A DNA stretch of 64,000 bases from Schistocerca nitens (lineage: Eukaryota > Arthropoda > Insecta > Orthoptera > Acrididae). The stretch spans positions 275,023,503 to 275,087,502 of the forward strand of contig NC_064622.1 of the NCBI RefSeq assembly GCF_023898315.1, written 5' to 3'. Positions 21,173-30,440 of the stretch are shown here, one piece after another (position 1 is the first letter of the stretch; each line of letters starts with the position of its first letter). The translations under genes were made by a program, and so were the position numbers. Under the pieces are notes generated by a model. That model was not told the DNA's origin and did no database searches. It worked only from the letters and a program-made list of their open reading frames with translations.

Positions 21173-21265
21173 GGCTTCCGCGGCCAGAGTCAGTCGACAT
21201 AAAAGTTTTCTGGGTATGGTACCGCGTCATAATGTAAAAACTACTGCTGCTGGAGAAAAACCAAC

Positions 21266-21297
21266 GTTTCGGCCACGATTGCAGCAGCCTTCTTCTG
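21266..21297 (-). ncRNA. hammerhead-like core in the PLE 3' end
   Basis: On the minus strand the order is CAGAAGA, a 6-bp stem with wobble pairs (ggctgc at 21284-21289 with gtggcc at 21271-21276), then GAAAC. This resembles the hammerhead core CUGANGA-stem II-GAAA with one mismatch. Hammerhead motifs are known from PLE terminal repeats. I could not establish stems I and III by eye, so catalysis is not claimed. Confidence 0.45.
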
Positions 21298-21883
21298 GGT
21301 CTAATGGTGCGTTCTAGCTTTTTTTTTCCCTTTATGGTTATTTTAAAACTGTACAACAGGCAGGCTGTCAGCAGCATTCTACGCCGCTCTTCAGCCAGAG
21401 GATACACAAAGAGAAGAAACACTGAGAAGACACATAAGTTACAGAACGGTGGGCAATAAAACAGTAGACACATAAAGACAAACACGGAGCCGTTCACACT
21501 CGACGATAATCCACACTGCAAGCTGTTGATACGACGCACAAACACTGAAGAAGACGATGGCACTGGTGAACGATGGAGTGTGACGGTGAACACTGAACAC
21601 TAAACATGACGGCACACACGAAACACTGATGGCGGTGATCTCCGGCGCGCGAATGTCCACTTAGCGTGTGCGAGTCCGGGGACCTGCCAAGAGAGGAACA
21701 GGGGTGAGGTGGGGGAGAGGGGAGAAAAAGGATGCCAATGGCTGAGAAGATGGGGGGCAGGAGGAGAGGGACAGGGGAGGGGAAGCCCGGGGGAGGAGGG
21801 GGAAGAAATGGAGGAGGGAGGGAAAAGGGAGAGAAGGGAGGGAGGGTGCCCAGAGGAGCAAGCACAGGAGGAGGGCGGGAGGA

Positions 21884-24103
21884 TCAAAGTTGGTAGGAGG
21901 GGTAGATGGAGGGGAGGAGGGCATCATCAGGGAGGGGGAGCTGGCGGAAGCCACCTTGGGAGAGGGTAAGGAGGGTGGAGAGATGGAGACCGGGTGGGAC
22001 GTGCGAATACAGGTGCGGCAGCGGGCGGGGGTGGGAGAGGATCGGGGAGACGAGCGGGTGAGGGGGATCGAGTTTGCGGGAGGTGTACAGGATCCGTATC
22101 CTTTCAAGGAAAAGGAGGAGGTGGGGGAAGGGGATGAGATCGTACAGGATCCGCGTGGGGGAGGGGAGACGGATGCGATAGGCGAGGCGGAGAGCATGAC
22201 GTTCAAGGATTTGGAGGGATTTATAAAAGGTAGGGGGGGTGGAGATCCAAGACAGATGGGCATAACAAAGGATAGGGCGGATGAGGGATTTATAGGTGTG
22301 GAGGATGGTGGAGGGGTCCTGACCCCACGTACGGCCGGAGAGGAGCTTGAGGAGACTGAGTCGGGAGCGTGCCTTGGCTTGGATTGTCCGGAGGTGGGGA
22401 GTCCAGGAGAGGCGACGGTCGAGGGTGACGCCAAGGTACTTAAGGGTGGGAGTGAGGGCGATAGGACGGCCATAGATGGTGAGATAGAAATCAAGGAGGC
22501 GGAAGGAAGGGGTGGTTTTGCCTACAATGATCGCCTGGGTTTTGGAGGGATTGACCTTGAGCAACCACTGGTTGCACCAAGCGGTGAACCGGTCAAGATG
22601 GGATTGGATAAGGTGTTGGGAGCGCTGTAGGGTGGGGGCAAGGGCAAGGAAGGCGGTGTCATCGGCAAACTGGAGAAGGTGGACGGGGGCTGACGGCGGC
22701 GGCATGTCTGTACAAAAGGTACATGTCTGTACAATTGGTACAGAAGGGGGGAGAGGACGGAGCCTTGGGGCACACCGGCAGAGGGGAAAAAGGTGTAGGA
22801 ATCTGTGTTATGGATGGTGACATAGGAAGGACGGCGGGAGAGAAAGGAGCCGATCAGACGGACGTAGTTAATGGGAAGGGCGAAGGTTTGGAGCTTGAAG
22901 AGGAGACCAGAATGCCATACGCGGTCATAAGCACGTTCGAGGTCCAGGGAGAGGAAGATTGCGGAGCGACGGGAATTAAGCTGTTCGGAAAGGAGATGAG
23001 TGAGGTGAAGGAGAAGGTCGTCGGAAGAGAAGGACGGCCGAAAGCCACAATGGGTAACGGGAAGGAGGCGGTGCTGGCGGAGATGCTGGTGGATGCGTCG
23101 GGTGAGGATAGATTCCAGGACCTTGCTGAAGACCGAGGTAAGATTGATGGGACGGTAGGAGGAGACGGCGGACGGCCGTTTGCCAGGTTTAAGGAACATG
23201 AGGATACGGGAGGTTTTACACAGGTCGGGGTAGTAACCGGTGGACAGGACTACATTGTAGAGCCTGGCCAGGGTGGAGAGGAAAGAGACAGGAGCTTCAC
23301 GAAGGTGACGGTAGGTGACACGATCGTGACCAGGAGCGGTGTTGCGTTTTGTGCGGAGTGTATCAATGAGATCCTGTGTAGTGATAGGGGCATTGAGTTC
23401 CGTGTGTGCAATGTTGTCCAAGTACTGGAAACCAGGAGCGAGGGGAGGGACAGAGGTGTCGGTTCGATCGCGGATATCCGGGAAGAGAGAGTAATCGAAC
23501 TGGGGATCATCGGGGATGGAAAATACATCGGAGAGGTAGGAGGCAAAGTGATTGGCCTTACTAAGGGTGTCAGGGAAAGGGTGATCATCATGGAGAAGAT
23601 GGTTCAAATGGCTCTGAGAACTATGGGACTCAACTGCTGTGGTTATAAGTCCCCTAGAACTTAGAACTACTTAAACCTAACTAACCTAAGGACAGCACAC
23701 AACACCCAGCCATCACGAGGCAGAGAAAATCCCTGACCCCGCCGGGAATCGAACCCGGGAACCCGGGCATGGAGAAGAGGATAATAGGGGGAGGGTTTAG
23801 TTCCGGTAAGGCGACGGAAGGCCGACCAGAACTTGGACGAGTTGATTGGTAGGGTAGCATTTAAACGGGTGCATGCCTGTCGCCAGTCCCGGCGTTTCTT
23901 AGCCGCGAGCAAATTACGAATGTGTCGCTGGAGTTGCCGGTGGCGTCGTAGTGTGTCCGGGTCACTCGTGCGGAGGAAGGCACGGTAGAGACGACGGGAT
24001 TCACGGAGGAGGAGGAGGAGGAGGAGGACGGCCTGTGGGGGAAGGTAGGACGGTGGGGGTGGACGGCGACAGTAGGGACGTGGGCCTCCACGGCCTCAGA
24101 CAA
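21884..24103 (-). pseudogene. Jockey-like LINE reverse transcriptase, broken by a SINE and a 19-bp duplication
   Basis: Reading leftward: a serine-rich linker (about 24000-24040, from GGA repeats), NSSKFWSAFRRLTG (about 23800-23850), the SINE, then ANHFASYLSDVF, TAPGHDRVTYRHLRE, the fingers block YRPINLTSVFSKVLE, LDLERAYDRVWH and AGVPQGSVLSPLLY down to about 22745, and in a second frame FADDTAFLA (catalytic) and the thumb/C-terminal region to 21884. The frame change coincides with a 19-bp tandem duplication at 22704-22741. Its product would have copied LINE RNA at the target. Confidence 0.9.
23602..23768 (-). mobile_element. tRNA-derived SINE, family A variant
   Basis: Tail as in family A (catttgaacc on its own strand), but the head differs: gccgggaatcgaacccggg replaces the usual B-box surroundings, and the 5' end is short. 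A duplication atggagaaga at about 23590-23599 and 23769-23778 flanks it. It sits inside the LINE coding sequence. The head swap suggests a different tRNA source joined to the same tail. Confidence 0.8.
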
Positions 24104-24504
24104 GGTCTGCTGGAGTGCGTTGTAGCTGTGCAGTGTCCTTTATATTTTGTTGTTAGTGTTCACTGCGCATGCCATTACGTCATAATTTTAAAAAGGTAGT
24201 TAGTTTCATTGGTCACTTAAGCAAGGAGGACAGGGAACTTTATTTTAATAGGTTATTGCGGTGGATGGAGAACGTGACCTCTGTTGTCTATTGGCTCTTG
24301 TGTTATGTGCCATGATTGGTGGTCACTGTCGAATGAGAAGCTTGCTGCTGTTTACCAACTGCTGGACGTCGGCTGCGCGGCGGCAGTTACTCGCCGGTAT
24401 TGCTCGCGCCTCGTGTTGACAGTGCGGTCTGTTAGGCTCTGATTGCTGGCAGCCAAGATGGGGCAAGCCTGAGTCCATCCTCCCTGTTCATGTTGTTAGG
24501 GTGT

Positions 24505-25690
24505 TTAAGAATTTCGATGGCGTTTCTTCATAATTGGCTGCTTGGCCAACACACAGGCTTCGCTGAATTTTATTTCTTTTCCGCAGTCTCGCTGGTGTTC
24601 TGCCACTGCGGATTTGTTGTGTTGCCCTAGGCGAATATAACGCTCGTGTTGCCGAATGCGCGTTGCTATTGGCCTACCAGTTTCGCCGATGTATGCCTCT
24701 CCACATTTGCATTCCATCTTGTAAACGCCTGCAGTGTGTAATGCATCCACCTTGTCCTTGGTGGAGCCTAGCACGTCCTGGATCCTACGACCAATATAGA
24801 AGACAGGCTGCATCCCAACGCGGCGAAGGTGTTTGCCTATTCGGTCAGTAACGTTCTTCACACAAGGTAAGCGCACTGTTGGCTGCAGTTTGTCTATTTC
24901 TCGATTACCTTTCTTGCCTGTGTTCGTCGACAAGGCTGTGTTTATCGACTTATGGCTGTTGCCATTGGGTAGAAACGTTGTGCATAACCTTTTAAGTTCA
25001 GGTGTGTTTTGAGCATCACTTAGGCGCTGCGCACGGATTGCCAAAGAACGGATGACAGAGTAGTTCTGGGCTGGGTGGTGGTAGGATTGGGCGTGCAGAT
25101 ACCTGTCTGTGTGTATAGGCTTGCGATATACTCTGTGCCCCAGTGTGCCCTCGGTTCTCCTGTACACTTCGACGTCTAGAAACGGGATAGCACCATTCTT
25201 TTCTACTTCCAGCGTGAACTGTATCTTCCCGTGCATATTGTTCAAATATTCGTGAAACTTGAGTAGCTCCGTTTCACCATGAGGCCATATAGCGAACGTG
25301 TCGTCCATGTATCTGAACCAGCAACGTGGGCGTAAAGGAGCTGAACCGAGGGACGTTGCTTCAAAGGTTTCCATGAATATGTCGGCTGCCAGTGGAGATA
25401 GGGGAGACCCCATTGCTACGCCGTCTGTCTGCTCGTAGTATTTTCCTTGCCATTTGAAGTACGTTGAAGTCAGGCACAACTCAACCAGGTCGCATATGTC
25501 TGGCGGGACATGCTCCTGAAGGATGCGGATAGTTTCATCTACTGGCACGTTCGTAAATAGTGATTTCACGTCAAAGCTGACCATGATGTCCGTTGGTAAA
25601 ATTGTTTCTCCCTTTAGGCGTTCTATAAAGTGCGTCGAGTTCTTCGCATAAGAGTCCGTCTTGCCAACTAGACGTCTTAGTTTGCAGGCT
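24505..25690 (-). pseudogene. Penelope-like reverse transcriptase with GIY-YIG endonuclease (C-terminal 393 residues open)
   Basis: The frame is open for 410 codons from 25737; the first 17 or so residues come from the inserted SINE. PLE residues begin at CKLRRLVGK. The reverse-transcriptase blocks are SFDVKSLFTNVP (54-65), GVAMGSPLSP (106-115) and YMDD with FAIW after it (143-150). The linker contains HRVYRKPIHTDRYLH. The C-terminal GIY-YIG nuclease shows GVYKMECKCGEAYIGETGR (337-355) with conserved cysteines and RIRQHE. The N-terminal part continues across the SINE at 25891-25995. It is inactivated by the insertion, but the remaining sequence is well preserved. Confidence 0.9.
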
Positions 25691-25882
25691 GGGTTCAAAT
25701 GGTTCTGAGCACTATGGGACTTAACATCTGTGGTCATCAGTCCCCTAGAACTTAGAACTACTTAAACCTAACCTAAGGACATCACACACATCCATGTCCG
25801 AGGCAGGATTCGAACCTGCGACCGTAGCGGGCACGCGGTTCCAGACTGAAGCGCCTAGAACCGCACGGCCACACTGGCCGGC
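25691..25882 (-). mobile_element. tRNA-derived SINE, family A, inserted in the PLE reverse transcriptase
   Basis: Flanked by the 7-bp direct repeat gcaggct (25684-25690 and 25883-25889). The PLE coding sequence resumes on each side of it. Head and tail are full length. Confidence 0.92.
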
Positions 25883-25989
25883 GCAGGCTAGGTACTTTGC
25901 CAAATTGTAAGTAGGTGAATTGATCCCATTCACTATTGGCCTCAAAGGATAACTTTCCGTATGTATCTTTGGAACACCGTAAATTCTAG

Positions 25990-26075
25990 GAGAGACTGGT
26001 ACTCTGGGAATAAGAGGAAATGGTACCCTCCGCCACGCACTGTATGGTGGCTTGAAGAGTATATATGTAGACGTC
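25990..26075 (+). mobile_element. short LINE 3'-end fragment
   Basis: The stretch ggtaccctccgccacgcact and the following gtatggtggcttg resemble the 3' end of the CR1-like LINE family. Only the last part is present. Low information. Confidence 0.4.
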
Positions 26076-26623
26076 GGTGTAAACTAATGAAAGCGATTCA
26101 GGGAAACTGTACATCTGGATTGCCGCTGTGAATCTAAGCGTCGCCTCCGAATGCGAGCCCTGTTTCTTACTACCGTGCAACTTCAATCGGTGTAACCTTA
26201 TGGGCCAATGCATTGCGTTCCGCGTGCTTCTGGTGCGTGTATTCCAGTTCTGCGTGCTTCTTCTGTCAGATACCTACCTACAATTCCAACAATCTCTTCA
26301 CTGTGCTCTCAACGTTTCCCAACCACAAATTTATTTAGATGTGGCGATAGTTGGACATCCGAGGAATGGTGAACAGTGCCGATATTTCACTAATTATTGT
26401 TTCAAATCCTTTCACTTATCCCAGTGCCTTACCTACCTTTGTCAGAATGTGCGTTGTCCTCAGGAAATACATTTCTTTTATTTCGCAATGCAGATTTCTC
26501 TAAGTACACCGTTTTGTCCAGCAATCCCTGAACATACGTGTAGCAATTTCTCTTTACTGTTTCCCCTCTGCTCAATAATCAATATGAAAAATCGTATTTG
26601 CTTATAAAAAAATACAGTTCATC
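26076..26623. other. unassigned sequence
   Basis: A plus-strand stretch at 26128-26607 is open for 159 codons with a cysteine-rich, hydrophobic composition, but I recognise no family and see no supporting start context. Confidence 0.25.
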
Positions 26624-26633
26624 TTTTCTGGTG

Positions 26634-26804
26634 GCGCTTCAGTCTGGAACTGCGCGACCGCTACGGTCGCAGGTTCGAATCCTGCCTCGAGCATGGATGT
26701 GTGTGATGTCCTTAGGTTAGTTAGGTTTAAGTAGTTCTACGTCTAGGGGACTGATGACCTCAGATGTTAAGTCCCATAGAGCTCAGAGCCATTTGAACCA
26801 TTTT
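26634..26804 (+). mobile_element. tRNA-derived SINE, family A, 5'-truncated, with 10-bp TSD
   Basis: Starts inside the head at gcgcttcagtctgg and keeps the full tail. The direct repeat ttttctggtg occurs at 26624-26633 and 26805-26814. 5' truncation with clean TSDs is normal for LINE-driven retroposition. Confidence 0.9.
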
Positions 26805-26814
26805 TTTTCTGGTG

Positions 26815-27180
26815 AATAAAACTGGTCCCCTGTTTTGCTGCTTTGATTCTTGCTCTGCCCCTGAGGCGAAACGGCGAACCAACATCTTATTGGGCCGTTA
26901 GTTAATCTAGGCACCCTACCCAATTACCGTGACTGATCGTGCCGTTACGACAGGAGTTCAGGTATAAGCAGAAGTTCATCCATTTCAACATATTAATAAT
27001 ATAGTTTATTCATTCCAAAACCAAATACCCCTCCAAATTAACCTCTATGTATATTTTCGTCAGAATAGCAAACTGATATCCTTCAGAGAAGAAAATCGTT
27101 ACTCACAAATTATCAAGCCAAGATGTCTTTAACATCACAGTAACTGTGCAGTTCACAGATACTGGCTAATATCTTTAAAA
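26815..27180. other. unassigned AT-rich sequence
   Basis: No gene or repeat family recognised. Confidence 0.35.
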
Positions 27181-27375
27181 ATGCATACCTTGCCAAAACT
27201 CAGAAAAAAATCTCACAGTGGCTCAAAAACATTAAAACAGTTTCCCCACATGTAATTACAGTAGACTGTCAACACAAATGCATACCTTGCCAAAACTCAG
27301 AAAAAAATATCACAGTGGCTCAAAAACATTAAAACAGTTTCCCCACATGTAATTACAGTAGACTGTCAACACAAA
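27181..27375. repeat. 97-bp tandem duplication, two copies
   Basis: The unit beginning atgcataccttgccaaaact at 27181 repeats at 27278 with about one mismatch over 97 bp. The near identity points to a recent local duplication. Confidence 0.95.
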
Positions 27376-27437
27376 TTTTCAAACAAGATGTAAGAGGTCC
27401 ATGACTAAGGAATTTATTGCTAGCGCACTCGAGCACA

Positions 27438-27986
27438 TGTAATTTCGATGGATTGCTCACGCGCTGCCTGCGATATGTAAGCTATAAGAGAATCTCAGAC
27501 CAGAGAGCAGTGTTGACTGCAGTAAAGTAGTAGTAGTAGCTATCAGTCGTGTGTATGAAGTTGGCTGGGCTGGTCGTGGGGAGCGATGGCGGTGCCTGAG
27601 GGTTATAGTATAAGGTAAAAGCAGCCTCGCGCATATGTACTATTGTTATATCAAGTCCCACGTAAATGTTTTTAAAAAATCTCTTAATAATAATCTTTGT
27701 TATAAAAATTAATTTTTGAGAATCATTCATTTCAATTTAAAGAATTTGCTAATTTCTCCAATCCGTGGTCATCCCGATTATTGTAAAGAAAAATCAGTTG
27801 CTTCTTTTTATACATGACAAATCTATTGGCCAGCATTGCACTGAGCGGTGCCAGAAAAATTTCTTATAGGAGCAGATATATACGCGTTATCCGGCCACAT
27901 TATTGAGGTAAGAATTTTCAATTTTATTGAGAGATTAGTCACGTTATTATTGTGAGATTACGGAATTTGTCTGTTGGGAGGTTACA
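27438..27986 (+). mobile_element. solo LTR, older copy (same family as 50761-51544)
   Basis: Shares a sequence of blocks with the clear solo LTR at 50761-51544: gcgctgcctgc, agaccagagagcagt (27496-27510), gcagcctcgcgcatat, ttcatttcaatttaaag, ggccagcattgcac and an end at ggaggttaca. It likely starts TGTAA at 27438 and ends TACA at 27986. No target duplication is clear and no internal genes adjoin it, so it is probably an old solo LTR. Confidence 0.65.
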
Positions 27987-28444
27987 AAGAAGCATAAAAA
28001 TTTTACAAAAAAAAAATGCAAAACTTTCGGTAAAGACTGTTCAGTCCTGTTAATGAACAATATATAACCATTCAGTAGAACAGTAATAAGTTTACAAAAA
28101 ACGACAGGCTGGCTTGAAAGTAATTTGATCTGTTGAAGACGCATCAGCCTTTACGTCATACATTCTACATATGCTGAACATCTCTTCACGACCAGTGGGG
28201 CTACTGACGTCCGCTTTCATTATAACATATCTCAACTTCAAAGTATACCTTTAAACATAGTGCAGTCCGTTTCCTGAAATTTGCATACTTCAGACAGAGG
28301 CTGACTGTAGATCATCCACGAGCAAAAACTAACAGTAGCTCTTAATGCGAGAATTAACTTTTAAATCTCGTCCAGAATGGTAAAAAAACTCTTCTAAAGT
28401 CAGGTGCGGTAGTTCAGATAAATCACAATTACGTTCAGTGAGAC
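27987..28444. other. unassigned AT-rich sequence
   Basis: No primer-binding site follows the LTR and no family is recognised. Confidence 0.35.
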
Positions 28445-29351
28445 ATGCAGTCTCGCCCCAAAATATCTACAGTGGAGACTCAGCCTACACGCAAGCCTTA
28501 CATTAGCTGCGACAGTAAAATCATAGACCACAATTTCACTTGGTGGCACAAACAGAAAACAAAATATTCAGCAATAATGAACAAGACAGGCACCGCAATG
28601 TTCGTAACATCAACCCGGACGAACCACCGTAATCCTTGTATATCTCTAAGCAAATGGCAGAATAGTGGTTGAAAAGCAACATTCTTGTCCATCCGACGAA
28701 GCAGATGTGCAGATTAAGAAACGAATGCATAACTGCAGAAAAAAAATCAAACGAAAAAAAGGCAGTGCCTGACAAGAACCTCAAGACTTTGTGTAAAGCA
28801 AGAAGCGGACCTACTGGAATGACTCAGAAACCTGGAACTAGTTCTCTGATTCAATCGAGTGAAGTCATTTTGAAATTAACTACGGGAGATAATTTTCTCA
28901 AAATTGACTATGAACCTGTTGTTGATAAAAGAATCCTTGTGTTCGGATGTGTAGAAGCGGAGAAAATCCCATGTAGAAATGGAACTGTCCACATGGACAG
29001 GACGTTTGATAGTTATTTGAAACAACTGAGACAACTGTACACTATACACACTGTCATCGGAAGCACAGCAGGATAGACGAAGCTATTTCCTGTTTTATTC
29101 GCTTTGGCCCCAGACAAAAGTCAAAATACATATGAAAGTCTTTTTTTTTCTGGATTGAAAAGTAAGATGTCTAGTCGATCAACGAAATCTTCACTGCTAG
29201 ACTTTGAAATAGCTACAATTAAAGCTATGACAACAATGTTTTCTGAAACATCGCTTTCAGGCTGCAATTTTCACTTCAACCATCGTCCGTGGAAGAAAAT
29301 ACAAGAGTTGCAATTAACAGTAGAATACCGGAATATAGAAGTAACCAGACT
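28445..29351 (+). pseudogene. MULE-type transposase fossil with FLYWCH-like N-terminus
   Basis: Three adjoining open pieces. The first (28445-28672) has a pattern reminiscent of a FLYWCH zinc finger but with lost cysteines. The second (28669-29076) has EVILKLTTGDNF and, near its end, VHMDRTF and QLRQLYTIHTVIGS, like the MULE transposase domain start (FMDGTF, QLYTIHG). The third (29104-29351) has DFEIATIKA and GCNFHFN, matching DFE and CNFHF of that domain. After 29351 the gene runs into a tRNA-like element. The superfamily is Mutator-like; terminal repeats are not visible. Confidence 0.65.
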
Positions 29352-29642
29352 CCAGAATGAGATTTTCACTCTGCAGGGGAGTGTGCGCTGATATGAAACT
29401 TCCTGGCAGATTAAAACTGTGTGCCAGACCGAGACTCGAACTCGGGACCTTTTCCTTTTGTAGGCAAGTGCTCTAGCATCTGAGCTACCCAAACACGACT
29501 CACGCCCCCTCCTCACTACTTTACATCTACCAGTACCTCGTCTCCTACCTTCCAAACTTCACAGAAGCTCTCCTGCGAAAGGCAAAGGTCCCGAGTTCGA
29601 GTCTCGGTTCGGCACACAGTTTTAATCTGCCAAGAAGTTTCA
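29352..29642. mobile_element. tRNA-like fold-back repeat, copy 2
   Basis: Begins ccagaatgagattttcactc and contains two inverted tRNA-like arms (about 29391-29491 and 29578-29642) sharing gaaacttcctggcagatt / aatctgccaagaagtttc and ccgagttcgagtctcgg. It interrupts the MULE fossil. Confidence 0.75.
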
Positions 29643-29884
29643 GTAAACAGACTGTTTTGCCACATGTGTGCTTCAGTGACATATATTCCATCAAACAGTG
29701 TTGTGCAAAGTTTTTAACCAGGGTATAAGACCACGAATGCTGTGGAATTTCGTCTTAGGAAACTAAACTCCTCAATACATCAGAAACACCCGAACTTCTA
29801 AAAGGAAATGTCGTAACTGACTCATCATCAACCAAGCCACGTCGCAAAGGACAGAAACCTGAAATTTCCAGAAGGTTTCGGTCT
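29643..29884. other. unassigned, possibly MULE remnant
   Basis: Could continue the MULE coding region after the insertion, but I cannot align it to conserved residues. Confidence 0.25.
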
Positions 29885-30440
29885 TACACTGTAGGGATCG
29901 TTTATAAAGGGATTTTTCGAAATTCCACCCCCTAAGGGGGTGAAGTACGGGATGACTAAGAATGTTAGCAATTGGTTTCTCGGTCAGAAACAAAAAAAAG
30001 TGTTTCAGTATTTTTGGAAATTAAGCCGCTAAGGGGGTAATATAAAGGGTGAAAGTTTTTTTGAAATTGAATAATTATTAAAGTACTATTAAAACATTTG
30101 TAAACCTACGTCTATGAAAACTGGTCTTTGACTCCTCGGCTAGAAACAAAAAAGTACGTGTTTCAATGTTTTTGAAACTCAGTCCCTAAGGGGTAAAATA
30201 GGGGATGAAAATTCCTATCGAAATATTTCTTTACGTAAGCATTTTTGAAATAAAATCTCTGAAAATTTGTGTGTGGTTTCTCAGTTAGAAATAAAAAACT
30301 ACCTATTTCAGAGTTTTTTTTTGGGAAATTCAGGCCCTTGGGGGGGGGGGGGGTAAAATAGGGGATGAAAATGTTTATGAAAATATTTTTAAAACATTTT
30401 TAAAGCTAAACCTATGAAAACTGGTATTTCACTTCTAAAG
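29885..30440. repeat. degenerate tandem array, about 155-bp period
   Basis: The motif ctaagggggtaaaatagggg with variants recurs near 29931, 30029, 30184 and 30340; the last two intervals are about 155 bp and the first is about 98 bp. Each unit also has gaaaactggt and a tagaaacaaaaaa-like segment. About 3-3.5 diverged units. A G run lies at about 30342-30353. Confidence 0.75.

Larger units (their letters stand above)
21319..24116 (-). mobile_element. Jockey-like LINE inserted in the PLE, with 10-bp TSD
   Basis: The element ends in a T run at 21319-21327 (poly-A on its own strand) and is flanked by a 10-bp duplication differing at one base (21309-21318 and 24117-24126). It is 5'-truncated: only the region from before the reverse transcriptase to the 3' end is present. 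Its coding strand is strongly C-rich, which makes the plus strand G/A-rich across 21700-22700. A SINE (23602-23768) has landed in it. Confidence 0.9.
21175..25995 (-). mobile_element. Penelope-like retroelement (PLE), 5'-truncated, with LINE and SINE insertions
   Basis: Right to left: 5' fragment of the reverse transcriptase (PRIYGVPKIH to NLAKYLA, 25891-25995), a SINE (25691-25882), the main coding region (24505-25690), a 3' untranslated part (24127-24504), a Jockey-like LINE (21319-24116), and the PLE 3' end (21175-21308) with a hammerhead-like motif. That the last piece belongs to the PLE is supported by the LINE's TSD (gcgttctagc at 21309-21318, gcgttgtagc at 24117-24126). PLEs combine a reverse transcriptase with a GIY-YIG endonuclease. 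Confidence 0.85.

Noticed and set aside
22723..23664. 313-codon plus-strand open frame, and 246 codons at 21890-22630
   Set aside because: Both are antisense to the Jockey-like LINE reverse transcriptase and arise from its C-rich coding strand; composition is Gly/Glu-rich and has no domain.
27987..28144. Primer-binding site and internal retroviral-type genes next to the LTR at 27438-27986
   Set aside because: No TGG-type site follows the LTR end and no gag or pol motif is visible, so it is treated as solo.
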